From a virus, in the IMG/VR virus record IMGVR_UViG_3300032291_000873, positions 1 to 24,283 of that record: 24,283 bases of DNA. The stretch is one strand, 5' to 3'. Position numbers and translations under genes: made by a program. Of this stretch, positions 1 through 7,525 are shown piece after piece; the first letter of the stretch is position 1; each line of letters begins with the position of its first letter. The notes under the pieces were generated by a model that made no database searches, was not told where the DNA came from, and was given only the letters and a program-made list of their open reading frames with translations.

Positions 1-264
1 CCGTGCAACTATCTTTTCCCCATCAAAAGAGAACACATTACAGGTGATGTCGTATGGGCTTGTTCCACAATGGAACTTCTTGCCATTAAAAAACATTGTC
101 TTTGCACCGCCTATAAACTCCCAAGAGGCATACGGTTCTGGGGTTGTGGCTGGGAAGTAAAAATCTATATCGTTGTATTCCTCACCCCTAATTAGATAGT
201 CCCTAACAAACCCACCACAAAACAAACCGCCAGCCTTAATGATTTCAGTCAGCTTCTCTTTCAC
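1..264 (-). CDS. Nucleotidyltransferase-like protein (poly(A) polymerase/CCA-adding head-like), partial
   Basis: This is the first 88 codons of a gene whose 3' end lies beyond the left edge of the window. The frame is open from a GTG at 264-262; an in-frame TAA lies two codons upstream, so GTG is the only usual start available, and no clear ribosome binding site precedes it. It overlaps the end of the 245-862 gene by 20 bases, suggesting coupled translation. Residues 17-22 read GGFVRD and residues 31-35 read NDIDF, the GG..VRD...DxD signature of the pol-beta-type nucleotidyltransferase head seen in tRNA CCA-adding enzymes and poly(A) polymerases. A later PYDITCNVF segment resembles the third strand of that fold. 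The substrate is unknown. Similar short nucleotidyltransferase-like genes occur in phages, but I cannot assign one function. The family call is fairly firm, the role is not. Confidence 0.7.
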   Translation of the reverse strand, partial: MKEKLTEIIKAGGLFCGGFVRDYLIRGEEYNDIDFYFPATTPEPYASWEFIGGAKTMFFNGKKFHCGTSPYDITCNVFSFDGEKIVAR

Positions 265-862
265 TATTTATAGTTATGTTTGTTGATGTGTTGTTGTAAA
301 TTTGCGGTCCGCCAGAATTATCATATATGGTAAATGGGTACTGGTTTCCATTGATTGTAATTGTTGCTGTATAGCCAGTATCATTCCCGCCAAAAATATT
401 AGACCATTCAAGATAGGAATAATATCCACCAGATCGCAAAAGGACTATTCCTGGATAATAAAGGTCATCCCTTAAAACAATACCACCACCAAGTATCTGA
501 AAATAGATATAGTCTTGGAAAAAATATGGGCCGGGATTTGTGGCTTCTGGAAGTGTTATTGAAAATGTGCCAGATTGTCCACTAGCCTCTATTGTTGGAG
601 CGCAACAAAGATCGCTCATCTTGTTTAGGTCTCCACCAGGAGTTAGGATTGTGTCTGTGCTTCCAGTGACGGTGGCTCCAGTGTCCTCCCGAAGGGTGTT
701 CCAGGTTTCTATAATACGAAAAGATTTAGCCTTCCAATATAAGGCCATTGCATCCTCAAGAGACATTCCAATTGGATACGCTGTTCCATCCCCAATATTA
801 CCAGCGCCTTCATAAATACAGAATGGGAAATATCCACTTCCGCTTGCGTGCAAAAAAGCCAT
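245..862 (-). CDS. Hypothetical tail-region protein, 205 aa
   Basis: I do not recognise a family with confidence. The 205-residue protein has no signal peptide or membrane helix. The N-terminal third (about residues 30-60) looks helical; the rest is rich in Gly, Tyr, Thr, Ile and Asn with short alternating hydrophobic stretches, as in beta-structured virion proteins. Two adjacent cysteines lie near residues 86-87. It follows the long fibre-like gene at 891-2597 by 28 bases and sits at the distal end of the tail module, so a tail-tip, fibre-associated or host-recognition role is reasonable but inferred. The start lacks a Shine-Dalgarno sequence; instead GAAATCCTA runs directly into the ATG, and a small GGGC/GCCC hairpin (875-886) lies just upstream. 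Confidence 0.75.
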   Translation of the reverse strand: MAFLHASGSGYFPFCIYEGAGNIGDGTAYPIGMSLEDAMALYWKAKSFRIIETWNTLREDTGATVTGSTDTILTPGGDLNKMSDLCCAPTIEASGQSGTFSITLPEATNPGPYFFQDYIYFQILGGGIVLRDDLYYPGIVLLRSGGYYSYLEWSNIFGGNDTGYTATITINGNQYPFTIYDNSGGPQIYNNTSTNITINSEREAD

Positions 863-890
863 AGGATTTCGTTAGGGCATTAGCCCAAGT

Positions 891-2597
891 TCAATATCCG
901 ATGACGGTGACTCTGAATGTTGTTGCGTTTTGTGTCTTTCCACTTCCAGTCACATTTAGGGCATCAATATGAATTTGATTAGCAGTAACAACGTGACCAC
1001 TAAAAGCAAGTCCTTCCTCAACATCCGATGGCAACCCAAGCAAAACAATGTCATTTAATTGGCATCCAGTAATTACAATTGTTTTAGAAACAACATTATT
1101 GGATTGAACTAGTCCAAATGTGGTATAAGTTATTGCCGTGAGAGTCCTTGGAGATTGCGGCAACACTCCATAGGTAGTCGAGCCACTTTGTAGCAAGCCT
1201 AGATTTACCAGATTTGTTACAACATTTGGCTGGTTGGGCTGTGTTACTGGGGTAGAGCCAAAGAAGGCAAGTTTTGAACTTGTGCTAACGCCAATCTTTG
1301 TCCCAGTAGTTGTGCCAACGCCAAGGTTATATCCGTCTGTGATTGTTACGGCTGTTCCAGATAGATCGAGAATGGTAGAGCCAGTTCCAATGGAACTATT
1401 TTGCCAATCCAGGAATACTGAACCACTAGAGTTGTAGAGTTTGCGGTTGGTTGCATCAACATTGGAAGTTGAATCTTCAACAAAAAGTGCATTGGCTTCT
1501 GCCTTAGTGTAGTACGATGCCTGGTCTGCTGGAACTACAGCCCCTGTGGTGATAAGGTCACGGCGAACACTGATTGTTCCCTGGTAAACCGTCTTGGGGG
1601 TTCCGCCCTGGGTAAGCTCAATTTCAATGGTGGGTGTAATGGTATCTGTTCCAGCTTCAGCAAAAAGCTCATCGAGCTCGGCCGTGGCCATTGTGACAGA
1701 CGCCACAAGATAACTTCCATAAATAACACCAGTAGAATCAAGAACCAATTGATAGGGCAAAGCCTGGGAGCCTAGAGACCTAACAAATGAAATAGAGTAA
1801 TCTCCAGCATTGTTTCCAGAGTCCACAGAAACATTGTTGGCTCCAATTCCAGTGACTGCTGTTAGGGCTTCTGCAAAGCTTGCGGCACTAGAACCAATTG
1901 GAATGGCTGTGGTAGTGTTGTTGTTATATGACAGAATAACTGAACCACCCTCTGCGTCTGCACCAATAGCAAGGTTGTAGGTTTCATTCCTTGGAAATGT
2001 GGTTGAACCAATTTGAGTTCTTGCCAGGGAGACAACACCAGAAACAGAAGATGCAACAAATGAATCTGAATATACTGCTGGATTTCTGCGAAGCTTAACC
2101 ACCTGCTGGGCTTCCACGCTAGGTGCAGGGTAGCGGCGGGTGCTTATGATAACTGAACTAGTTGGGAAAAGAGTGAAGCTTGAACCACCAAAAGACATGG
2201 CAGTATTGGGCTGAGTTGCGGTCAGTAGGTAGGCATCTGGCTCCAAGCCATAAATAGTGCAAGTAGAAACATTGTTTGAAACTGCTGTAAAAATCCTGGA
2301 TGCAACCGTAGCCTCATCTGAACTCCAGGTAATGGCATTTGAAGTTACAGAGTTGATCACAAGCTTAAAGGCTCCATCACTGGGGCCGTCATCAATCCCG
2401 CCAATGCCAAGCTTAATTGAAGAGCCCGTTGTATCTAAATCTCTAAGAAAACCAGTTGTGTCTCTCTCTTGTAATCGAACCCGCAGGTTATAAGAGTCGT
2501 TGCGGGTAAGAGTTGGGAGGGCTCCATTCCTGGCTGAACCTGCGGCAACCAAGTTTCCGTTGGTTACATCAATAAAAATGTCTAAACTTTGAGCCAT
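891..2597 (-). CDS. Tail fibre or tail-tip adhesin-like protein, 568 aa
   Basis: This is a large, beta-rich protein dominated by Ser, Thr, Gly, Val and Asn, with almost no long helices, which is typical of phage fibres or baseplate-associated adhesins. The N-terminal part contains two similar-looking stretches: SYNLRVRLQERD near residue 36 and TYNLAIGADAEGG near residue 206. A central stretch with PADQASYYTKAEANALFVE (about residues 358-376) resembles the short helical linker seen in trimeric fibre proteins. The following SSKLAFFGSTPVTQPN motif is a pattern I associate with phage fibre or virion repeats. The C-terminal 60 residues form a separate beta-like unit. An AAGGGA ribosome binding site precedes the ATG. 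It lies downstream of the tape measure, where lambda-like phages place tail-tip genes. The receptor and the attachment point on the tail are unknown. Confidence 0.7.
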   Translation of the reverse strand: MAQSLDIFIDVTNGNLVAAGSARNGALPTLTRNDSYNLRVRLQERDTTGFLRDLDTTGSSIKLGIGGIDDGPSDGAFKLVINSVTSNAITWSSDEATVASRIFTAVSNNVSTCTIYGLEPDAYLLTATQPNTAMSFGGSSFTLFPTSSVIISTRRYPAPSVEAQQVVKLRRNPAVYSDSFVASSVSGVVSLARTQIGSTTFPRNETYNLAIGADAEGGSVILSYNNNTTTAIPIGSSAASFAEALTAVTGIGANNVSVDSGNNAGDYSISFVRSLGSQALPYQLVLDSTGVIYGSYLVASVTMATAELDELFAEAGTDTITPTIEIELTQGGTPKTVYQGTISVRRDLITTGAVVPADQASYYTKAEANALFVEDSTSNVDATNRKLYNSSGSVFLDWQNSSIGTGSTILDLSGTAVTITDGYNLGVGTTTGTKIGVSTSSKLAFFGSTPVTQPNQPNVVTNLVNLGLLQSGSTTYGVLPQSPRTLTAITYTTFGLVQSNNVVSKTIVITGCQLNDIVLLGLPSDVEEGLAFSGHVVTANQIHIDALNVTGSGKTQNATTFRVTVIGY

Positions 2598-2618
2598 TCA
2601 AGTGTTCCCTTATGTCAA

Positions 2619-2879
2619 TTACTCTTCCTCAACTGGCTTGCCAAATACAAGAATTTGGTCTGGTGTTCCATTTGAGCATACATTGAGAGTAATGGCTGTA
2701 TATCCGGCAACACTGCCTACACCACCACCAGAGATTTCAAAACCGTTCTCTTGCTCTTTAATGGTAATTCCAGAACCAGCCAAAGGCTTTGTGCATTCAA
2801 TCCTTCTTATTAGCTTATTGAAAAATGACTTCGTGAGAATGCTAGTTCCTTGAAGCTCGTTAAGTTGTTGTTCTCTCAT
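2619..2879 (-). CDS. Small tail-region protein, 86 aa
   Basis: This short protein begins with a charged helical segment (residues 1-30, MREQQLNELQGTS...) followed by a Gly-rich beta-like part and an acidic C-terminus ending VEEE. No family is recognised with certainty. It is wedged between two tail genes, with 11 bases to the upstream gene and 21 to the downstream fibre-like gene, and has a good GAGG ribosome binding site about 8 bases before the ATG. Small proteins with a helical N-terminus and a beta C-terminal half are common next to phage fibre genes, so a structural or fibre-attachment role is possible. That role is inferred from position only. Confidence 0.65.
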   Translation of the reverse strand: MREQQLNELQGTSILTKSFFNKLIRRIECTKPLAGSGITIKEQENGFEISGGGVGSVAGYTAITLNVCSNGTPDQILVFGKPVEEE

Positions 2880-2890
2880 CTACACTACCT

Positions 2891-3577
2891 CTAACTGAAC
2901 GCCCCTTGAGTGCTTATGGCAACTTGCTGTACTTCGTGATAGGTATTTCTAGCAATTAGAAAAAGCCCTCTCCTATCACAAGACATTGATAAAACACAAT
3001 ATCCACTATATTGAACAAATGCACCGCTACCAAAACTAGTTTTCGGGCCACTAAAGAATGCTTGTCTTGGGTCACGAGGCATTGTTGTTCCGTTAATAAC
3101 TGAAGGCATTTTAATTACATTACTGAAGATTTGTATTGACCCCAAGCCAGTATTTTGAGCAAGTTGCCCAGCCATAAACTCTGTCTCGCTTACATCAGTC
3201 ACATACTCTGCCTCAATAACCAATGGCGGCCCGTACACGCCCTCGCCAGCCGTTGGGATAAGCCTTACAATGGGTGGAGGCAATCCAGTGGATGTAGTTA
3301 GCCCCACAAATGTAACAAGCATTTGAGTAATACCGCCGTCTTGCTCCTCTGTATTTACAGACTCTACAACCATTCTAGAGTATTTCTTTGTAGAGGATGA
3401 GAACGCAGAATGGAGTGTGTCCTTCTCTGGAACTATTAAATCTCTGTTCTCTGTCTTAATAGCATAAGCCTCTATGATTGTTTCTAGGCCATTGGGTTCT
3501 TTGTTGAAGTTCTGTCTTTGCAGAACCTTTGCTGTCGTGGACGAGTTAAGGGATGAGCCAACGATTGAGAATCCCAT
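2891..3577 (-). CDS. Hypothetical minor tail protein, 228 aa
   Basis: The gene starts one base after the stop of the tape-measure gene, and no clear ribosome binding site is seen, so translation is probably coupled. The 228-residue product has no signal peptide or membrane helix and mixes charged segments with beta-like stretches, for example SRMVVESVNTEEQDGG (about residues 67-82) and a Pro-rich linker near GLPPPIVRLIPTAGEG. In lambda-like maps the gene right after the tape measure encodes a tail-tip or distal tail protein, so this product is a candidate for that position. I see no diagnostic motif of distal tail proteins, so the assignment rests on synteny alone. Confidence 0.7.
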   Translation of the reverse strand: MGFSIVGSSLNSSTTAKVLQRQNFNKEPNGLETIIEAYAIKTENRDLIVPEKDTLHSAFSSSTKKYSRMVVESVNTEEQDGGITQMLVTFVGLTTSTGLPPPIVRLIPTAGEGVYGPPLVIEAEYVTDVSETEFMAGQLAQNTGLGSIQIFSNVIKMPSVINGTTMPRDPRQAFFSGPKTSFGSGAFVQYSGYCVLSMSCDRRGLFLIARNTYHEVQQVAISTQGAFS

Positions 3578-3578
3578 A

Positions 3579-5057
3579 TTATTGCACCAGGGTTCCAGAC
3601 TTCATAAGATCAACTAATTTCATAATTGCTTGATGGGTCTCATCGCTTAAACTGCTTTTTTCTTGCCCAAGATATCCCTGGGAAAACAGCCCAGGTGCTT
3701 GGGCTTCCATGCCCTTTGGGTTAGCCCTTTCTTTTTCAAATCTAGATAGTGCATTCATGCTGGCTAGTCGTGCTGGGTCAGTTTCAAGCATTCCAGCTTG
3801 AATTCTTTCTCCCAATGAAGGCATCTCAGCGGCCGCTTGCTGTGCGGCAACCCTTTCTCTCATGCTTTGTGCTGTAACTGGTGGAAGTCCAGCCTTTTCT
3901 CTTTTAAGATTTTCTGCCCCAGCCATTTCATTGAAGAAATTTTCTTGTGTCTTGAAGTCCTCGCTCTTAACTTGCCTTGCCCTTTTCTTCCTTTCTGTGT
4001 CTAGGGCTTTTTGTCCCCCCCTGGTAACCCCCAATAATCCACCGCCAAGATTGGATTTATTTTCAAAGTCTTTCTCTGCCTGGGCGTCTTGTTCGGCTAT
4101 CTTTTGAGCCGCCTTTCTCGATGCTTCTGCAACTTGTCTATTTGCCTCTTCCGCCGCCTTTATCTTCTCTTCTTGTGCATCCTTAAAATCCTTAGCACCC
4201 TTCTCAAACAATGCATCCTCTTGCTTAATGAGATTATCTGTAATTTTGATTGAAAGCCTTGCAGATTCTTCATCATTCTTCTTCTTCTCCTCAAAGATTT
4301 TTTTATCAGCTTCCGCCTCTTTCTTGAGTCTTAATGCCCTCAGCTTGTCTGCCTGTTCTTCCCTGGCAAGATTGGCCATCTCAAGCTTTTGTTGTGAAGT
4401 AAGTGCATCATTAGCCTCAATCTCTCCAAGCTTTTTCCTTGTCTCAATGTTGATCTTAAAGACTTCAGCCATTTCATCATCCAAATCCATGATGATTTTC
4501 TGCTGGGCAATTCTTTCTGCCTCTTGCTTTATGAGTTTATCACCAAGAGAAATTCTGGTTTCAACTGCCTTTTCAAAAGCTTTGGCCGCTTTGTCTGCAT
4601 CATCATTAAAGAAGAACGCGGCTATGGAGTTCATTGCTCCTTGGCCTCCGATTGCCGCCTTGCTTTCATTGATGGCATTAGTAAGGGATTGCATCTTTTG
4701 CGTGGTTCCCTGGATGCTGTCTCCAGCTTTTGCCCCAACAGCCTTGTTCAGTGTCTCTGCAAGTTTATCTGATTCCTCTTGGGCATCCACCAGCCCTCTA
4801 GTCATTTTATCAATTGCAAGATAGGCGGCCACCCCAAAGCCACCAAAACCAGCCGCACCAGCTAAGCCCTTAACTACCTTGCCCAAAGACAATCCCCTTG
4901 CCCCAGCCTGTAGTATGCTTTTGGCAAGACCATCCATGCTTACACTTGCCCTCTGGGATTCAGCCCGAAGACTTGCCAGGTATGCTCTCAGACTATCTAC
5001 ATTTTTGGCAGACTTCTGTGTATGGACAAGAAGCTCTCCTTCTGCAATCTTCTTCAT
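3579..5057 (-). CDS. Tail tape measure protein, 492 aa
   Basis: This protein sits directly after the tail chaperone and minor tail genes. The N-terminal 50 residues are helical, followed by a Gly/Ala-rich hydrophobic segment (about residues 57-83) of the kind found in tape measures. A very long Lys/Glu/Ala-rich coiled coil covers about residues 160-330, and a less ordered C-terminus follows. Tape measures set tail length and are ejected into the host during infection. At roughly 0.15 nm per residue, 492 residues would give a tail near 70-75 nm, short for a siphovirus; that figure is an estimate from the family rule. No lysozyme or peptidase domain is visible. The ATG overlaps the stop of the preceding gene (ATGA at 5054-5057). 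Confidence 0.85.
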   Translation of the reverse strand: MKKIAEGELLVHTQKSAKNVDSLRAYLASLRAESQRASVSMDGLAKSILQAGARGLSLGKVVKGLAGAAGFGGFGVAAYLAIDKMTRGLVDAQEESDKLAETLNKAVGAKAGDSIQGTTQKMQSLTNAINESKAAIGGQGAMNSIAAFFFNDDADKAAKAFEKAVETRISLGDKLIKQEAERIAQQKIIMDLDDEMAEVFKINIETRKKLGEIEANDALTSQQKLEMANLAREEQADKLRALRLKKEAEADKKIFEEKKKNDEESARLSIKITDNLIKQEDALFEKGAKDFKDAQEEKIKAAEEANRQVAEASRKAAQKIAEQDAQAEKDFENKSNLGGGLLGVTRGGQKALDTERKKRARQVKSEDFKTQENFFNEMAGAENLKREKAGLPPVTAQSMRERVAAQQAAAEMPSLGERIQAGMLETDPARLASMNALSRFEKERANPKGMEAQAPGLFSQGYLGQEKSSLSDETHQAIMKLVDLMKSGTLVQ

Positions 5058-5773
5058 GACATTAGGCTTTTGTCAGCCCTCTCCTGTATTTTTCTGAATA
5101 TATAGACCATCATATCCTGTGTCTCTTCATCCACTGCCTTTTGCAGTGCTGTATTTAGCCTGGATTCAATAGACACCGGCCCTTTTGCAAATGTCCTGGG
5201 GTTGGCTGTTGAGTAGAAATATGCCCTCATAGTTTCACCAGGAGTTGCCCTTACGCCGCCACCAAAGCTGGCCGTTCCCTTTTTGCCCTTTAATTTTGCG
5301 GAGTCTTTGGCTCCACCTGCTTGCTTAAAAACTCTCAATGCTGGCAACCATCCAGACTTCAAATACCCAACTGCACTTCCCAGGGCTTTGAATGTTTTCC
5401 TTATGTATGCCTTCATTGATGCCCCACCCAATCCACCACCAGGAGGGTTCCCTGTTGGCCTTCTGCCCATCCTTATGTTCCTTCTATAATTGGCTATTCT
5501 ATACCCATCCATGGTTCCGTGGACAACTTTCTGCCTTGGCCTTGAAATCCTGGTTATGCCTGTTTTCTTGTTTGTTGTTGCCCTCATTACCGTTGCACTC
5601 CTAGAGAATAACGATCTTAGAGCCCCCAGGCTGGCCTTTTCTGTATTTGCAATGGCCTTCATGAGGATGTTGGCAGAACGCCTATTAAGCTCATTGGTTA
5701 TATCTTTTCTGGCCAGGGGAACATACTGCTCCAGCCTTCTTTCGAATTGCCTGGTATCTAGTTTGAAGCTCAT
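5054..5773 (-). CDS. Minor tail protein (gpZ/HK97-gp10-like by position), 239 aa
   Basis: A basic protein of 239 residues, rich in Arg and Lys, with a helical N-terminus and a C-terminal helical part after a Gly-rich middle (NPPGGGLGGAS near residue 109). No catalytic motif is visible. It lies between the gpGT frameshift product and the tape measure; ATGA overlaps join it to both neighbours. Basic proteins of this size in tail modules are often annotated as minor tail, gpZ-like or tail completion proteins that join tail to head. The sequence alone does not decide between these. The start is fixed by overlap with the stop of the frame-shifted T extension at 5770. Confidence 0.7.
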   Translation of the reverse strand: MSFKLDTRQFERRLEQYVPLARKDITNELNRRSANILMKAIANTEKASLGALRSLFSRSATVMRATTNKKTGITRISRPRQKVVHGTMDGYRIANYRRNIRMGRRPTGNPPGGGLGGASMKAYIRKTFKALGSAVGYLKSGWLPALRVFKQAGGAKDSAKLKGKKGTASFGGGVRATPGETMRAYFYSTANPRTFAKGPVSIESRLNTALQKAVDEETQDMMVYIFRKIQERADKSLMS

Positions 5774-5985
5774 AAGCCTAATTGTTTTTCAATGTCTTTA
5801 ATGTTGGCAGTATCTAAATAACCCCTCCTTCTCAACTTAAAACCAGACATCCACAGGTGAACATGGTTTGCTTGGTTTAATAAGCTGATTGGAAGCTCCC
5901 ACATAATATAGTCAATACTCCAGCCTGTTCTTTGTGCCAACGAGAATACAGATGCCGCTATTCCAGTTGGCAGTGTTAGTTTCCC
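5770..5985 (-). CDS. gpT-like extension of tail assembly chaperone gpGT, made by -1 frameshift
   Basis: This open frame has no start codon of its own near its beginning and lies in the -1 frame relative to gpG, overlapping its end. If ribosomes slip at 5979-5985, the G reading continues as LTLPTGIAASVFSLAQRTGW and onwards for 69 residues to TGA at 5770-5772, giving a 194-residue gpGT. The segment contains a Trp-rich helix (RTGWSIDYIMWELPISLL) that resembles T domains of tail chaperones, and a basic tail (KLRRRGY). In lambda, gpG and gpGT bind the tape measure during tail assembly and are absent from the virion. Its stop overlaps the start of the next gene (ATGA). Without this extension, 200 bases between genes would be unexplained. 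Confidence 0.88.
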   Translation of the reverse strand, partial: GKLTLPTGIAASVFSLAQRTGWSIDYIMWELPISLLNQANHVHLWMSGFKLRRRGYLDTANIKDIEKQLGL

Positions 5986-6353
5986 TGGGTTGTTGCCCCT
6001 GGGGTTGGGATAGGCTCAACCTGCCCCCTGCTTGCCTCATCAAGAATGGATGCAACAAGATTGCTTGCATCCTCCCTGTCTGAATCTGTTTTGTCTGCAA
6101 TCCAATCAAGAATAGATTCTCTGAATAGGTCTTTATTCCAACAAAGCTTGATTGCCTCTTTTCTATTCTTCTGAATCTGAATATGAAGGAACACAAAAGC
6201 CCAGACAAAGAATGCAGTTGAATCCTCATCACTCCTAGCCTGTATCATCAGAAGCCTGGAGCCCTCTGTATATGGTGCAAGGGATTCTCCCTTAAACTGC
6301 TTTTGTGGAGCCACAAAGGCTGATGCTAATGCTTCTTCTAGGATGTCGTTCAT
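5976..6353 (-). CDS. Tail assembly chaperone gpG-like, 125 aa
   Basis: The 125-residue product is acidic and helical, with no membrane segment or signal peptide. Its position between the tail tube gene and the tape measure and, above all, the slippery heptamer at its last two codons identify it as the G part of a lambda-type G/GT chaperone pair. The last sense codons are CAG GGA AAC, then TAA, so the normal product ends exactly at the frameshift site. The start overlaps the stop of the upstream gene by ATGA. The chaperone is expected to coat the tape measure before tube polymerisation. The family role is established for lambda; that this protein does the same is a strong inference from the gene architecture. 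Confidence 0.88.
   Translation of the reverse strand: MNDILEEALASAFVAPQKQFKGESLAPYTEGSRLLMIQARSDEDSTAFFVWAFVFLHIQIQKNRKEAIKLCWNKDLFRESILDWIADKTDSDREDASNLVASILDEASRGQVEPIPTPGATTQGN
5979..5985 (-). promoter_or_regulatory. Programmed -1 ribosomal frameshift site, GGGAAAC
   Basis: Reading the minus strand in the gpG frame, the sequence is CAG GGA AAC TAA. The heptamer G GGA AAC fits the X XXY YYZ rule: both tRNAs can re-pair with GGG and AAA after a -1 slip. Lambda uses GGGAAAG at the same place. The zero-frame stop lies directly behind the heptamer, and the -1 frame stays open for 69 more codons. I see no strong downstream stem-loop, which is also not required in lambda. Confidence 0.88.
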
Positions 6354-6727
6354 ATATGTCTTAAAAGTGCCTTCTTTCTTTCTGGGCTGGCATTCTCCGG
6401 CACCATGAGGGTTTGCCCGCCTATCTGGATAATTCTTATCGGCTCTGCACGCTTCACAAGACCAAGAAGTGTCTCACGATTCTCCAAGGCCGCCCTAACA
6501 TATCTGATTGGAGATTCCTGGTCAGACTGCATATCTGCCCAGGTTCTTTCCATTTCCTTCTTTGCGATGTCTCCATTGCCATCAGATATGAACCAAAATG
6601 TTACTTGTTGCTGTCCATCTCTAATTACCCTGGTTACAGGGTCAACAGGTCTAGGCTTTGCACCAAACGCCGCAACAGCAGATGCAACTTTGAGATTTGT
6701 GGTTCCCCAGTAAGTATGGCCTTCCAT
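6350..6727 (-). CDS. Hypothetical tail-module protein, 125 aa
   Basis: A 125-residue protein with no signal peptide or membrane segment. It contains a beta-like stretch QQQVTFWFISDGNGDI (about residues 39-54), a helical part, and a short IRIIQIGGQTLMVP unit. The C-terminus (NASPERKKALLRHI) is a charged helix. I do not recognise the family. It lies between the tail tube gene and gpG and overlaps gpG by ATGA, so it probably takes part in tail assembly or early chaperone steps. The start has no Shine-Dalgarno sequence, but GAAATCCTA (6730-6738) lies immediately upstream of the ATG. Confidence 0.7.
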   Translation of the reverse strand: MEGHTYWGTTNLKVASAVAAFGAKPRPVDPVTRVIRDGQQQVTFWFISDGNGDIAKKEMERTWADMQSDQESPIRYVRAALENRETLLGLVKRAEPIRIIQIGGQTLMVPENASPERKKALLRHI

Positions 6728-6768
6728 TTTAGGATTTCATGATCTGGGGATTGAACCCAGTATTCTTA

Positions 6769-7122
6769 TTAACTTACGTTAGGGTATCCAGTGGCACTGA
6801 TGTCCAGGGTAACAAAGGCATCATTGCTCTTGTTAATGGTGATGGAATCAATGCGGAGGGAGCCAGTGCCAATTGCCGTGGTTGCATTAGCCAAGGCGGC
6901 CAAGGCGGCTCCAGCAGTCACATTATAAGCACCAGTTACAGCAACAGAGAGGCTGTATCCAGTGGTTGCATTGTAGTATGCAATTCCAACGATGTCGCCA
7001 GTCCGATCGCGAATTTCATTTTTCTCAATGTTGCGTGTTTCACTGAAGCTTTGAACTAGTCCAATTCCTTCAGTGGTTGCACCGAATACCAATCCGGGTT
7101 GTCCAATAGTCGTTGCGGGCAT
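6769..7122 (-). CDS. Major tail (tube) protein-like, 117 aa
   Basis: This small Gly/Ala/Thr-rich protein has alternating beta-like segments: GLVFGATTEGIGLVQSFSET, a polar turn NEIRDRTGDIVGIAYY, then GYSLSVAVTGAY and a C-terminal SITINKSNDAFVTLDIS. That pattern fits the beta-sandwich fold of tail tube proteins. It lies after the tail-terminator-like genes and two genes before the tape measure, the place of lambda gpV. At 117 residues it is shorter than lambda gpV (about 246) and lacks an added C-terminal Ig-like domain, but small tube proteins are known. The ribosome binding site AAAGGAG nine bases before the ATG is among the best in the window, as expected for an abundant virion protein. The leader also carries TTGACATAA. 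Confidence 0.7.
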   Translation of the reverse strand: MPATTIGQPGLVFGATTEGIGLVQSFSETRNIEKNEIRDRTGDIVGIAYYNATTGYSLSVAVTGAYNVTAGAALAALANATTAIGTGSLRIDSITINKSNDAFVTLDISATGYPNVS

Positions 7123-7145
7123 AGTAATGTCTCCTTTATGTCAAG

Positions 7146-7379
7146 TTAGGGTTTAGTAAGAAATTTTGATTTAATTATTTCCCATCCAATAGTGAATAGG
7201 AATCCACATACAGCAACCATTCCAAGCATTCTGTGCTTCAGAATCTCCAGGGCATTTACTCTGTTCACAAGGTCTGCATACCTGGAAAGGCTCATTTCAA
7301 GCATGGCTCCAATGTTCTTTTGGCGTTCTTCCATCCTGGCTAGGCGCTCCTTTATCTCACTAGAGTCATTTTCACTCAT
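7146..7379 (-). CDS. XhlA/holin-accessory-like membrane protein, 77 aa
   Basis: The first 48 residues form an amphipathic, coiled-coil-like helix (EIKERLARMEERQKNIGAML). A single membrane helix at about residues 51-69 (MLGMVAVCGFLFTIGWEII) and a short basic tail, KSKFLTKP, follow. This layout matches the XhlA family, small membrane proteins associated with phage lysis. The start overlaps the stop of the 49-residue gene upstream (ATGA). A lysis role would be unusual here because no endolysin is visible nearby; a tail-associated membrane function is the alternative. The topology is clear, the function is inferred. Confidence 0.68.
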   Translation of the reverse strand: MSENDSSEIKERLARMEERQKNIGAMLEMSLSRYADLVNRVNALEILKHRMLGMVAVCGFLFTIGWEIIKSKFLTKP

Positions 7380-7525
7380 AGTTCTGAACCTGCATCTGTG
7401 ACCCTAATGAACCATTCACCACTTTCATCTTGGTAAGCCTCAATAAATCCCTCATCAAAAAGATAAGATAATGCCCCAATCTTCTCCTCATCGGATACTT
7501 TTGACCAATCAACCTCAGAACTCAT
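7376..7525 (-). CDS. Small acidic protein, 49 aa
   Basis: This short frame runs from ATG at 7525 to TGA at 7376-7378 and is joined by ATGA overlaps to both neighbours, which argues that it is a real gene. The protein starts MSSEVDWSKVSDEEKIG and continues with a pattern like LSYLFDEGFIEAYQDESGEW, FIRVTDAG, which resembles the recognition-helix-plus-wing part of winged-helix proteins. At 49 residues it is too short for a full domain, so the resemblance may be superficial. There is no membrane segment. No function can be assigned. Confidence 0.6.
   Translation of the reverse strand: MSSEVDWSKVSDEEKIGALSYLFDEGFIEAYQDESGEWFIRVTDAGSEL

Noticed and set aside
4228-4824. 198-residue plus-strand frame opposite the tape measure gene
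   Set aside because: It is the antisense image of the Lys/Glu-rich coiled coil, giving a Ser/Leu/Phe-rich sequence with no domain; it is a compositional artefact.
5912-6232. 106-residue minus-strand frame overlapping gpG in the +1 frame
   Set aside because: It lies inside gpG without a start signal and ends before the next gene. The -1 frame with the slippery heptamer explains the gap better.
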